This document shows positions 1 to 6,829 of a stretch of DNA of 6,829 bases, piece by piece. The translations under genes and the position numbers were made by a program. Under the pieces are notes generated by a model. That model was given only the letters and a program-made list of their open reading frames with translations. It was not told the origin of the DNA and ran no database searches. The stretch lies in contig CALEZJ010000548.1 of NCBI GenBank assembly GCA_937927885.1, positions 1 through 6,829 of the forward strand, in the 5' to 3' direction. Within the stretch, counting starts at the first letter, position 1. Each line of letters begins with the position of its first letter. Source of the stretch: an uncultured Paracoccaceae bacterium. Its GTDB lineage: Bacteria > Pseudomonadota > Alphaproteobacteria > Rhodobacterales > Rhodobacteraceae.

Positions 1-309
1 CATCTGCGCGACGATCACCGCGTTTTCATCCAGGGCCCTCTGCATCAGCGCGCGTTCCTCGGGGTCGATCTCGTCGCCTTGCGCCAGCCGCTCGTCCAAT
101 GTGCCGTAGCCCGACACATCCAGCGGCGCGAGGTCGGCCTGCTTGAGGATGGCCACGGTTTCCCGCACCGCCTCGGCCTCGTCAACCCCGGAAGCGTAGC
201 ACAGCAGCGCGGCACCGGTGCTGCCCGCGGGCAGGCCGTCGCCCTTGCTGCGGCCCACCTCGACCAGCAGCGTATACACCTGCTGCCTGCGTTTTTCCCT
301 GTCCGCCAT
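1..309 (-). CDS. Unrecognised protein, C-terminus cut by window edge
   Basis: I do not recognise this protein. The frame gives 103 residues without a stop and runs off the left edge, so the C-terminus is missing. The start is the ATG at 309-307, preceded by a GAGGTG ribosome-binding site at a normal distance. The N-terminus is charged (MADREKRRQQ), followed by a short helical-looking stretch (VYTLLVEVGR), a Gly-rich turn with a small hydrophobic patch (GAALLCYASG), and a second helical region (residues 44-58). The rest is acidic and soluble in character (DEIDPEERALMQ). There is no signal peptide, membrane segment or catalytic motif that I can name. It is the last visible gene of the minus-strand run dehydratase-dapD-esterase, 63 bp after the esterase stop, and could be cotranscribed with it. 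Coding is supported by the start signal and GC-rich third positions; function is unknown. Confidence 0.7.
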   Translation of the reverse strand, partial: MADREKRRQQVYTLLVEVGRSKGDGLPAGSTGAALLCYASGVDEAEAVRETVAILKQADLAPLDVSGYGTLDERLAQGDEIDPEERALMQRALDENAVIVAQM

Positions 310-372
310 CGCATCACCTCGTTGCCGCAGGGGTCGCAGGAAACCGCGCCGCCTGCAAGGGGGCTTGCCCGC

Positions 373-1080
373 TCAGCCTCCCATCCGCTGGCGAATCCGT
401 CGGGCCAGGTCCTCGGCCCAGTCGCGGTAGATCGCCGGGCCGGGGTGGAACCCGTCGCCCGCCATTGCCACCGGGTCGAGCGCAGCCGCGTCAAAGGGCA
501 GATGCAGGCAGGTCGGCGTCGCCGCCGCCGCCAGCGCCCTGTCCAGCGAGCGCGCCTGCGCCCCCAGCACATCGCGCAGGGGTCGCGGCAGGGCGGGAAA
601 CCGCTCCATCGGCGGGACACCGGCGCGCAGATGCAGCCGCACGCCGAACCGGTCTTGCAGCAACCTGGCCAGATCGGCCTGCCACCGGGCAAACGAGGCC
701 GGTGACACCTGGCGGAGGACGTCATTGACGCCCAGAGCGGTGACGGCCACGTCAAAACCCTGAACCGGCAGCGCCGCCAACAGGGCCAGCGCGTCGCGGC
801 TGGTGTGGCCGCTGGTGGCGTGCAATTGCCAGTCCACCCGGTAGGCACTGCCCAGCGCGGCCACCAGCCGCCCCGCCAGCGCCTGATCCTGATGCGCCAC
901 CCCCACGCCGGCCGCCGAGGAATCGCCCGCGATCAGCAACCGCAGCATCGGCCCCTGCCCGTTGACGCCCGCGCGCGCGCCCGCGGCCTCGGGCAGCACC
1001 GGCACCCGTCGCCGCACCGCCATTGCCTGCACCAGCAGGACCGGCGACAGGATCACCCGGACCGCGGGATGGCCCAGCAC
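373..1080 (-). CDS. SGNH/GDSL-type hydrolase (esterase family)
   Basis: A 235-residue protein of the SGNH hydrolase fold, the family of serine esterases, lipases and acyl-hydrolases. The family blocks are visible: block I GDSSAAG at residues 52-58, with Ser54 the likely nucleophile; a block II-like glycine in ATSGHTS near residue 91; block III LGVND at 116-120, with Asn119 the likely oxyanion-hole residue; and block V DGFHPG at 209-214, giving the Asp209/His212 pair. Residues 6-22 are hydrophobic and are followed by RRR, which could be a membrane anchor or peripheral segment rather than a normal signal peptide. The start is GTG at 1080-1078, one base after the dapD stop (TGA-G-GTG), so the gene is probably in the dapD transcript and may rely on translational coupling; I see no strong separate ribosome-binding site. 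The ATG at codon 20 is an alternative but would delete most of the hydrophobic segment. The substrate cannot be read from sequence. Family call firm, start less so. Confidence 0.88.
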   Translation of the reverse strand: MLGHPAVRVILSPVLLVQAMAVRRRVPVLPEAAGARAGVNGQGPMLRLLIAGDSSAAGVGVAHQDQALAGRLVAALGSAYRVDWQLHATSGHTSRDALALLAALPVQGFDVAVTALGVNDVLRQVSPASFARWQADLARLLQDRFGVRLHLRAGVPPMERFPALPRPLRDVLGAQARSLDRALAAAATPTCLHLPFDAAALDPVAMAGDGFHPGPAIYRDWAEDLARRIRQRMGG

Positions 1081-1081
1081 C

Positions 1082-1906
<825 letters not shown>

Positions 1907-1933
1907 GGGCATCCCTCCGGTTTCCTGCCCCGC

Positions 1934-1962
1934 CCTATAGCGGGCGACGGGCGGCATCACAA
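1934..1962 (-). promoter_or_regulatory. Candidate sigma-70-type promoter of dapD
   Basis: On the minus strand a -35 element TTGTGA (1962-1957) is separated by exactly 17 bases from a -10 element TATAGG (1939-1934). Each matches four of six consensus bases. The start of transcription would fall near 1927, giving a leader of about 20 bases that contains the GGAGG of dapD. The -10 box is flanked by a perfect inverted repeat CCCGC/GCGGG (1929-1933 and 1940-1944), which could be an operator or a coincidence in GC-rich sequence. The element lies in the 97-bp gap after the dehydratase stop, so dapD need not depend on read-through. The call rests on spacing and position only. Confidence 0.5.
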
Positions 1963-2003
1963 TGTTCAGCTTCCGCAAGTGCAGGATCTGGCGGCGCCCC
2001 GGG

Positions 2004-2915
2004 TCAGACCGGCTCGGGCGCCAGATTGGCGCCGCACAGCAGCACCGCGACCGTTTCGCCCGGGGCGGGCACATAGGCACCCGAGATCAGCGCGGCCAGC
2101 GCCGTCGCGCCGGCGGGTTCGACCAGCAGGCGGGCCTCGTGCCACAAGAGCCGCTGCGCGTCGAGAATGGCCGCGTCGGTCACGAGGACGCTGGTCAACC
2201 CGGACTGCCGTGCCAGCGAAAAGCAGATCTCGCCGATGCGCCGGGCGCCCAGCGCGTTGGCGGCGACGCCCGAGACCTCGACATCCACAGGCGCTCCTGC
2301 CGCCAGGGCCGCATTCAGGGCCGAGGCGGTGACCGGCTCGACCCCGACCAGCTTGCGCCGCCCGCCCAGCCAGGCCATGGCGCCGCCGATCAATCCGCCG
2401 CCGCCGACGGCGATCAGGACCGTATCCGCCTCCAGCCCCTGCGATTCCCATTCGCGCAGGCAGGTGCCCTGCCCCGCCACCGTTTCCGGGCTGTCGTAGG
2501 CGTGCACCTGCATCGCGCCGGTGGCGCGCTCATAGGCCAGGGCTGCGGCGAGGGCCTCGGCATAGGTGCCGGGCACCACCGTGAGGGCCGCGCCGGCCCG
2601 TTCGATCAGGGCGATCTTGGCCGGGCCGGCGATCTCGGGCACGAAGATTCGCGCCGGGATCCCCAGCCGCGCCGCCGCATAGGCGACTGCCGCCCCGTGG
2701 TTCCCCCCCGAGGCCGCCACCACACCCCCCTTCGGCACCGGGCCCTTGATCAGCGCGTTGAACGCGCCTCGGGCCTTGAAGGTTCCGGTGTGCTGGAGCT
2801 GTTCCATCTTGATTTCAAGACCGTGCTTCCCGATCTGAAGACTCGTCACCGGTGTTCTGCGCACATGGCCTTCGATGCGTGCGGCGGCGGCCTCGATCTC
2901 TGCGTGCCAGTTCAT
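2004..2915 (-). CDS. PLP-dependent threonine/serine dehydratase-like protein
   Basis: A 303-residue fold-type II pyridoxal-phosphate enzyme of the threonine/serine dehydratase group, which removes ammonia from hydroxy amino acids; some relatives are serine racemases or hydroxyaspartate lyases. The Schiff-base lysine is Lys47 in TGTFKARGA (43-51). The substrate-binding SGGNHG is at 69-74, the phosphate-binding glycine loop GGGGLIGG at 171-178, and the C-terminal CGAN at 294-297, where Cys294 sits where a Ser or Cys contacts the cofactor ring nitrogen. There is no C-terminal ACT regulatory domain, unlike biosynthetic IlvA (about 510 residues), so a catabolic or broad-specificity enzyme is more likely. 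The start is ATG at 2915-2913, with AGGAGA a few bases upstream. The frame stays open beyond it, but that extension would run over the LOG gene start on the other strand. The gene is divergent from the LOG gene and 97 bp ahead of dapD. The exact substrate is not determined by sequence. Confidence 0.9.
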   Translation of the reverse strand: MNWHAEIEAAAARIEGHVRRTPVTSLQIGKHGLEIKMEQLQHTGTFKARGAFNALIKGPVPKGGVVAASGGNHGAAVAYAAARLGIPARIFVPEIAGPAKIALIERAGAALTVVPGTYAEALAAALAYERATGAMQVHAYDSPETVAGQGTCLREWESQGLEADTVLIAVGGGGLIGGAMAWLGGRRKLVGVEPVTASALNAALAAGAPVDVEVSGVAANALGARRIGEICFSLARQSGLTSVLVTDAAILDAQRLLWHEARLLVEPAGATALAALISGAYVPAPGETVAVLLCGANLAPEPV

Positions 2916-2997
2916 CCGGGTCTCCTGTCTTGCGCCACTGGTCTCGGGGGCCGCGCAACGATAGGCAGGGGCGAGCAGGACGGAAAGGACCAACCGC
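2916..2997. promoter_or_regulatory. Divergent intergenic region between dehydratase and LOG genes
   Basis: This 82-bp gap must hold the promoters of both divergent genes unless one is read from elsewhere. It contains the ribosome-binding site of the dehydratase (AGGAGA, minus strand) and an AAGGA about nine bases before the LOG ATG. A perfect inverted repeat TTGCGC (2930-2935) / GCGCAA (2953-2958), with a 17-base spacer, lies in the middle. On the minus strand TATCGT (2963-2958) could serve as a -10 element, but its -35 match is poor. I found no strong promoter for either gene. Confidence 0.4.
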
Positions 2998-3828
2998 ATG
3001 ACCGACAGCCGCAGCCATCTGTTTCGCGACAGCCAGCAGGATATCGCCACGGCGCGCCAGATCCCCGCGACGCCGCAGACCCTGTCGCCGACCTACCGGC
3101 TGGCCTTTGCCGATCCGGACTTCCTGACCCGTGACGAATTGCGTCCGGTCCGGCTGCAACTGGAACTGCTCAAACCCGAAATGGCGATGAACGAGGCGGG
3201 GGTCACCTCGACGGTTGTGCTGTTTGGCGGCGCGCGCATCCCCGCGCCGGAACGGCGAGAGGCCGCGCGCACACCGATCCTGGCCGATCTGTCGCGCTAT
3301 TACGACGAGGCGCGCCGCTTTGCCCGGGCGATCACCGAGGTTTCGCTGGCCGCGGGCGGGCAGGAGTACGTCGTGGCGACCGGCGGCGGGCCGGGGGTGA
3401 TGGAGGCGGGCAACCGTGGCGCGGCCGAGGCCGGGGGCAAGTCGATCGGCCTGAACATCGTCCTGCCCCACGAACAGGCGCCGAACGCCTGGGTGACGCC
3501 GGAACTCAGTTTCAATTTTCACTATTTTGCCATCCGCAAGATGCATTTCCTGATGCGCGCGCGGGCGGTTGCGGTGTTCCCGGGCGGTTTCGGCACGCTC
3601 GACGAATTGTTCGAGACGCTGACCCTGATCCAGACCGGACGCATGCGCCGCGTGCCGTTCCTGCTGTTCGGCCGCAGTTTCTGGGAACGGGTGATCGACT
3701 GGACGTATCTGGTGGACGCCGGCACGATCGCCGAGTCGGACATCGCGCTGTTTCGCTATGTCGAGACAGCCGACGAGGCGATGGCGGTCATGCGCGAATG
3801 GAACGCCCCCGCCCCCGATCAGGGCTGA
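2998..3828 (+). CDS. LOG-family protein (TIGR00730-type phosphoribohydrolase-like)
   Basis: A 276-residue member of the LOG (lysine decarboxylase-like) family. Characterised members cleave the N-glycosidic bond of nucleoside 5'-monophosphates, including cytokinin ribotides, releasing the base and ribose 5-phosphate; older annotations as lysine decarboxylase are wrong. A Rossmann-like fold starts at VVLFGGAR (73-80). The family motif GGGPGVMEA lies at 129-137 and PGGFGTLDE at 195-203; together they form the nucleotide-binding and catalytic site, with Arg180/Lys181 in the conserved RKMHF stretch between them. The first 70 residues form an extension absent from the short plant-type LOG proteins (about 190-220 residues) but usual in longer bacterial members. 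No signal peptide or membrane segment is visible, so it is cytosolic. The start ATG has AAGGA about nine bases upstream. It is divergent from the dehydratase and convergent with the histidine kinase. In bacteria the role is probably nucleotide salvage or turnover; the true substrate is unknown. Confidence 0.93.
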   Translation: MTDSRSHLFRDSQQDIATARQIPATPQTLSPTYRLAFADPDFLTRDELRPVRLQLELLKPEMAMNEAGVTSTVVLFGGARIPAPERREAARTPILADLSRYYDEARRFARAITEVSLAAGGQEYVVATGGGPGVMEAGNRGAAEAGGKSIGLNIVLPHEQAPNAWVTPELSFNFHYFAIRKMHFLMRARAVAVFPGGFGTLDELFETLTLIQTGRMRRVPFLLFGRSFWERVIDWTYLVDAGTIAESDIALFRYVETADEAMAVMREWNAPAPDQG

Positions 3829-3842
3829 CCGGGGCGATCACA

Positions 3843-3872
3843 GGGGCGGACGGTCACGGGGCGGACGGTCAC
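3843..3872. repeat. Perfect 15-bp tandem duplication at the end of the kinase gene
   Basis: The unit GGGGCGGACGGTCAC occurs twice back to back (3843-3857 and 3858-3872). A degenerate, shorter copy, GGGGCGATCACA (3831-3842), lies immediately before. The second full unit contains the stop codon of the histidine kinase (minus strand, 3871-3869). Because the unit is a multiple of three, the duplication places a second TGA in frame at 3856-3854; the TGA in the degenerate copy is one base out of frame. The array fills most of the 40-bp gap between the convergent LOG and kinase genes. It looks like a slippage product; a terminator or protein-binding role is possible but not shown. Confidence 0.85.
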
Positions 3873-6067
3873 AGCGCGGTCGTTCGTATCGGGATGACCG
3901 ATCCCCAGCCCGCGGGCTTGCGCCGACCCCGTTCCCCGACCAACCGGCCAAGAGCGCTGCGCAGCCGTTCGAGCTGTAGCGGCTTGGTCAGGCAATCGTC
4001 GAACCCGGCCTGCAGATAGCTTTCGACCTGATGCGACATCGCATTGGCGGTAAAGGCGATCACCGGCAGCCGCGGGGGAGGGGCGCGCGTGCCCGGCTGG
4101 GCGGCGCGCGCCGCTTCGCGGGCGCGGATTTCGCGCATGACCGAAACCCCGTCGAGGTCGGGCATGGAAATGTCCAGGATGACAACGTCAAAGGTCTCGG
4201 CCTCGTACGAGGCCAGCGCGGCCGTGCCGTCCGGGACAAGCACCGCGGCAATCCCCATCTGCCCCATCATCGCGCCCAGAATCATCCGGTTGGTCCGGTT
4301 GTCATCGGCGGCCAGCACCCGAAGTCCCTGCATGTCGGGCAGGTCCGGGGCCACGGCGGCGACCGTTTGCGACACTTCGGGCAGGTCGGTGATGGCGAGG
4401 GGAAGGTCGACCACAACCTCGGTCCCGAGACCGAGCGTCGAATCGAGCGTGACATGCCCCCCCATCATTTCACACAGCCGTCGCACGATCGGCATGCCCA
4501 GCCCGGTGCCGCCAAATCGCCGGGCGATCGAACTGTCCGCCTGACCGAATTCCTCGAAGACCTGGGCGCGTTGCGCCTCGGTCATGCCGATCCCGGTGTC
4601 GCGCACCCGAATCACCATGTGATCGGCCTCGGTGCAGTCGAGATCGACCCGCACCGACCCGCTTTCGGTGAACTTGACCGCATTCGAGATCACATTGTGC
4701 ATGATCTGCAGCAGCCGGTGCGGATCCCCCATCCGCGCGCTCTGCCCGTCGCCGTGCAGCAGGACCGAGAACGAGATCTTGCGCTCGGAGGCCTTCAGCG
4801 TGTGCACGGAATCGATCCGGTGGGCGAGGTCAGCGGGCACGAAAGGCACCATCTCGAGTTCGAGCAGATCGGCCTCGATCTTTGACATGTCGAGCAAGTC
4901 ATTGATGATGCTGAGAAGCAGAGCGCCCGAATCATGCATGACCGTGACCATGCGGCGCTGGTCGGGATCGGTGATCAGCCGTTCCAGCACCTCGGCCACG
5001 CCAAGAACCCCGTTCAGCGGGGTGCGCATCTCGTGGCTCATCTTGGCGAGGAAGTTGGACTTGGCGGCATTGGCGCGACGTGCCTCTTCCAGGGCGTCCT
5101 CGCGCGCCCGTTCGGCGGCGACCTGATCGCTGACATCGACCAGGGCATAGACGACACGCGCCACGCTGCCGTCCGCGGTCGCGACGGGGGCAGCATGCAC
5201 GGCGCAATAGTGCAATCCGTCCGGGCAGTTCAGCGAAAAGCGTTCGGCCGGCACCCCGCGCCCGGTGGCCATCACCCGCTCAAAGGGGGTCTCGCCCGGG
5301 CCGAAGGGGGTTCCGTCCTCGCGCGCATAGGCCCAGTTCGGCGAATCGTGCCGCTCGCCGATCATCTGCTGGCGGGTCGCGCGCATCACCTGTTCGGCCG
5401 CATCGTTGGCAAAGCGGATCACACCGCCCGCGTCGATCACCACGACCCCCATCGCCGAGGTGGACAGGATCGAGGCCAGGAAGGCGCGTTCGTCGGCGAG
5501 GGCGGACTGGGCCGAACGGGCGGCAAGATCCTTTTCGCGGCGCACCAGAACCGAGCAGATCACATCGGCGACCGATTGCAGCAGGTAGATTTCGCCCGGC
5601 AGGAATTCATGGGTGTTCCGCACCCCGTCGAATCCGACGATACCGTAGGTCTCGCCCTCCCAGCGCATCGGCACCAGCAACAGCGACCGAATCGCCTGGG
5701 ATTCCAGCAAGTCGCGCGATGGCGACCCCTCGGGCAGCGAGGCGACATCGGGGACGTTGAACTGTTCGCCCAGCAAGAGCGGCCCCAGGCTGGGACCGAA
5801 CATTTCCAGCGGCAGGGACTGAAGATGTTCGATCATCGGGTCGATGCCGTCGGCGCACCATTCATGGGTGTTGTCCGCCACATCGCCGCGCCGGACAAAG
5901 ACGTAACTGCGGTCACGCACACAATAATCGCCAATCCGGGAAATCGCGCGCTGGATGGCCTTGTCGGTGCTGTCGATGGGCGCGCGCAGGAGGTCGTTGA
6001 GGATTTCCACAACCAGCGCCTGAATGCGGGTCAGGCGAGTTTCGTTGCTGATATTCTCATCACTCAT
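3869..6067 (-). CDS. Soluble GAF-PAS hybrid sensor histidine kinase with receiver
   Basis: A 732-residue hybrid histidine kinase. Domains in order: GAF (about 15-175); a short helix; PAS (about 195-315), ending in the usual DVSDQ linker; an Ala/Glu/Arg-rich signalling coiled coil (315-340); the dimerisation/phosphoacceptor domain with [11 protein letters not shown] and His345; the ATPase domain with N box [10 protein letters not shown] (Asn462), G1 DTGIGM (490-495) and G2 GGTGLGM (519-525); and a receiver (583-708) with acidic pair Asp588/Asp589, phosphoacceptor Asp632 in ILDISMPD, Thr673 and Lys695. All catalytic residues are present, so it should be active. No transmembrane segment or signal peptide is visible, so it senses an intracellular signal through GAF and/or PAS; the ligand is unknown. 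There is no Hpt domain, so phosphate must pass to a separate phosphotransferase, perhaps ChpT-like, encoded elsewhere. The start is ATG at 6067-6065; the best purine run upstream (AAGGGGA) is rather far, so translation may be weak. The open frame continues upstream but runs over dapE. No regulator gene is adjacent. Confidence 0.95.
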   Translation of the reverse strand: MSDENISNETRLTRIQALVVEILNDLLRAPIDSTDKAIQRAISRIGDYCVRDRSYVFVRRGDVADNTHEWCADGIDPMIEHLQSLPLEMFGPSLGPLLLGEQFNVPDVASLPEGSPSRDLLESQAIRSLLLVPMRWEGETYGIVGFDGVRNTHEFLPGEIYLLQSVADVICSVLVRREKDLAARSAQSALADERAFLASILSTSAMGVVVIDAGGVIRFANDAAEQVMRATRQQMIGERHDSPNWAYAREDGTPFGPGETPFERVMATGRGVPAERFSLNCPDGLHYCAVHAAPVATADGSVARVVYALVDVSDQVAAERAREDALEEARRANAAKSNFLAKMSHEMRTPLNGVLGVAEVLERLITDPDQRRMVTVMHDSGALLLSIINDLLDMSKIEADLLELEMVPFVPADLAHRIDSVHTLKASERKISFSVLLHGDGQSARMGDPHRLLQIMHNVISNAVKFTESGSVRVDLDCTEADHMVIRVRDTGIGMTEAQRAQVFEEFGQADSSIARRFGGTGLGMPIVRRLCEMMGGHVTLDSTLGLGTEVVVDLPLAITDLPEVSQTVAAVAPDLPDMQGLRVLAADDNRTNRMILGAMMGQMGIAAVLVPDGTAALASYEAETFDVVILDISMPDLDGVSVMREIRAREAARAAQPGTRAPPPRLPVIAFTANAMSHQVESYLQAGFDDCLTKPLQLERLRSALGRLVGERGRRKPAGWGSVIPIRTTAL

Positions 6068-6325
6068 GGCGGTGCGCCTGTCGTCCCCTTGTTGCGGGTG
6101 TCGCAGCACCGAACGGCCGCCCAACCTGTGTGAAGGAAACTCATTAAGGAAAGGTGTGCAAGACCGACCAGAAATGCGAAGCTGTGCCGCAACTTTGAGG
6201 CGAATGATGCCCCGCAAGGCGCAAGTCGTCAATCCGTCGCATGCAAGCGCGGATGGCTTTACGCAACCGGAACGCCGGGCTAGCAGGACGAAAGCCACCG
6301 CAAGCCCGCGCAGGATGGAGCCCGC
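6068..6325. promoter_or_regulatory. Divergent regulatory region between kinase and dapE
   Basis: This is the longest gap in the window and lies between two gene starts. It is less GC-rich than its surroundings around 6126-6180, where AAGGAAA occurs twice, 13 bases apart (6133-6139 and 6146-6152), on either side of CTCATT. On the plus strand a weak promoter for dapE can be proposed: TTTACG (6258-6263), a 17-base spacer, then TAGCAG (6281-6286), matching four and three of six consensus bases; it would give a leader of about 33 bases. I found no convincing promoter for the kinase, no riboswitch fold that I can recognise, and no small gene with good start signals. Confidence 0.4.
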
Positions 6326-6829
6326 ATGACCCTTGATCCCGTTGACCTCACCGCCCGTCTGATCCGCTGCCCCTCGGTCACGCCCGAAGAAGGGGGCGCG
6401 CTGGACCTGCTGGAGGCCGAACTGTCGGTGGCGGGGTTCGCCTGCACCCGCGTGGACCGGAACGGCACCGCGAACCTGTTTGCGCGCTGGGGCGCCAAGG
6501 GGGCGAACCGCAGCTTCGGCTTCAACGGGCACACCGATGTCGTGCCGCCGGGCGAGGCGGGGGACTGGCGCTTTCCGCCGTTCTCGGCGGCGCTGGCCGA
6601 GGGCAGGCTGTGGGGGCGCGGCGCCTGCGACATGAAATCCGGCGTGGCGGCCTTTGTCGCGGCGGCGGTGGATTTCGTGCGCGAAACCCCGCCCGATGGT
6701 GCCGTGATCCTGACCATCACCGGCGATGAGGAAGGCGACGCCACCGATGGCACCGTGGCCCTGCTCGACTGGATGGCGGAACACGGCGAGCGCATGACGC
6801 ATTGTCTGGTCGGCGAGCCGACCTGCCCG
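6326..6829 (+). CDS. dapE: Succinyl-diaminopimelate desuccinylase, 5' part
   Basis: DapE is a di-zinc M20-family amidohydrolase that cleaves N-succinyl-L,L-diaminopimelate to L,L-diaminopimelate and succinate, the step that closes the succinylase branch opened by DapD. Only the first 168 of roughly 380 residues are here; the frame runs off the right edge intact. Visible motifs: [15 protein letters not shown] at 11-25; GHTDVVPPG (68-76), with zinc ligand His69 and supporting Asp71; [10 protein letters not shown] (97-106), with bridging Asp102; [10 protein letters not shown] (134-143), with the catalytic Glu and adjacent zinc ligand at 135/136; and GEPT (163-166), with ligand Glu164. These match the spacing known for E. 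coli DapE within one or two residues. The dimerisation domain and final His ligand lie outside the window. The ATG has GGAG five bases upstream. dapE is divergent from the kinase and on the opposite strand from dapD. Related M20 enzymes such as ArgE are possible, but the motif details and dapD nearby favour DapE. Confidence 0.95.
   Translation, partial: MTLDPVDLTARLIRCPSVTPEEGGALDLLEAELSVAGFACTRVDRNGTANLFARWGAKGANRSFGFNGHTDVVPPGEAGDWRFPPFSAALAEGRLWGRGACDMKSGVAAFVAAAVDFVRETPPDGAVILTITGDEEGDATDGTVALLDWMAEHGERMTHCLVGEPTCP

Noticed and set aside
355..368. Hairpin GCAAG-GGGG-CTTGC after the esterase stop as a terminator
   Set aside because: The stem is only 5 bp and no T-run follows on the minus strand, so an intrinsic terminator cannot be supported. 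The gene at 1-309 could still be cotranscribed.
45..848. Minus-strand open frame of 267 codons across the esterase and the left-edge gene
   Set aside because: It is in a different frame from both. Its Arg/Trp/Cys/Pro-rich translation shows no motif, whereas the esterase frame has all the SGNH blocks.
2916..3050. Extension of the dehydratase frame upstream of the ATG at 2915
   Set aside because: It would overlap the start of the divergent LOG gene and add a non-homologous tail. A good AGGAGA site precedes the internal ATG, which starts just before the family's usual N-terminus.
1962..3134. Long plus-strand open frame of 390 codons lying opposite the dehydratase gene
   Set aside because: Its translation is rich in Arg, Gly, His and Pro with no family motif. 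It is the antisense shadow of a gene with clear PLP-enzyme motifs, and it also runs into the LOG gene in another frame.
3804..3836. GC-rich stem (CGCCCC/GGGGCG, or CCCCG/CGGGG) at the end of the LOG gene as a terminator
   Set aside because: The alternatives are short with loops of 12-21 bases and no T-tract follows. In this composition such pairings are expected by chance.
4934..6133. Long plus-strand open frame of 399 codons opposite the kinase
   Set aside because: It mirrors the GAF, PAS and phosphoacceptor coding sequence. Its His/Arg/Gly-rich composition and lack of motifs are typical of antisense frames in GC-rich DNA.
6024..6329. Plus-strand open frame of 101 codons in the kinase-dapE spacer
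   Set aside because: It starts inside the kinase gene on the opposite strand, has no convincing ribosome-binding site, overlaps the dapE start and encodes a low-information Arg/Ser-rich sequence.
6068..6802. Extension of the kinase frame by 245 codons upstream of its ATG
   Set aside because: The extension would be antisense to dapE, has no recognisable domain, and reads through the spacer. The ATG at 6067 begins just ahead of the GAF domain.

Overview
The window is ordinary-looking chromosomal DNA from a GC-rich alphaproteobacterium, most likely of the Rhodobacteraceae (Rhodobacter/Paracoccus group). The evidence is the strong G/C bias at third codon positions in every gene, the close gene packing, and the familiar protein types: a 274-residue DapD, a dapE-type desuccinylase, a dapD-adjacent SGNH esterase and a soluble GAF-PAS hybrid kinase. 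The species call is an inference from these features, not from a database match. I see no rRNA, tRNA, CRISPR array, insertion sequence, phage gene or frameshifted gene.

Layout, left to right. On the minus strand are an unrecognised protein cut by the left edge (1-309), an SGNH/GDSL-type hydrolase (373-1080), dapD (1082-1906) and a PLP-dependent threonine/serine dehydratase-like protein (2004-2915). A divergent 82-bp gap leads to a plus-strand LOG-family nucleoside-monophosphate phosphoribohydrolase-like gene (2998-3828). This gene converges, across 40 bp, on a 732-residue hybrid sensor histidine kinase on the minus strand (3869-6067). A 258-bp divergent spacer then leads to dapE on the plus strand (6326 onward), which is cut by the right edge.

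Functionally, the window holds two consecutive steps of the succinylase branch of lysine/meso-diaminopimelate synthesis. DapD succinylates tetrahydrodipicolinate, and DapE removes the succinyl group two steps later, after the DapC/ArgD aminotransferase (not in this window). The two genes lie about 4.4 kb apart on opposite strands and are separated by three genes with no evident lysine role. dapD has a good candidate promoter of its own directly upstream, and its stop codon lies one base from the GTG start of the esterase, so those two are probably cotranscribed and perhaps translationally coupled.

I did not find a convincing new biological system. The points most worth a second look are: the perfect 15-bp tandem repeat that spans the stop codon of the kinase and duplicates the stop in frame; the orphan cytosolic hybrid kinase with no linked Hpt protein or response regulator; the dyad between the dehydratase and LOG genes; the dapD promoter whose -10 box is flanked by an inverted repeat; and the esterase whose N-terminal hydrophobic stretch is followed by arginines rather than preceded by them.
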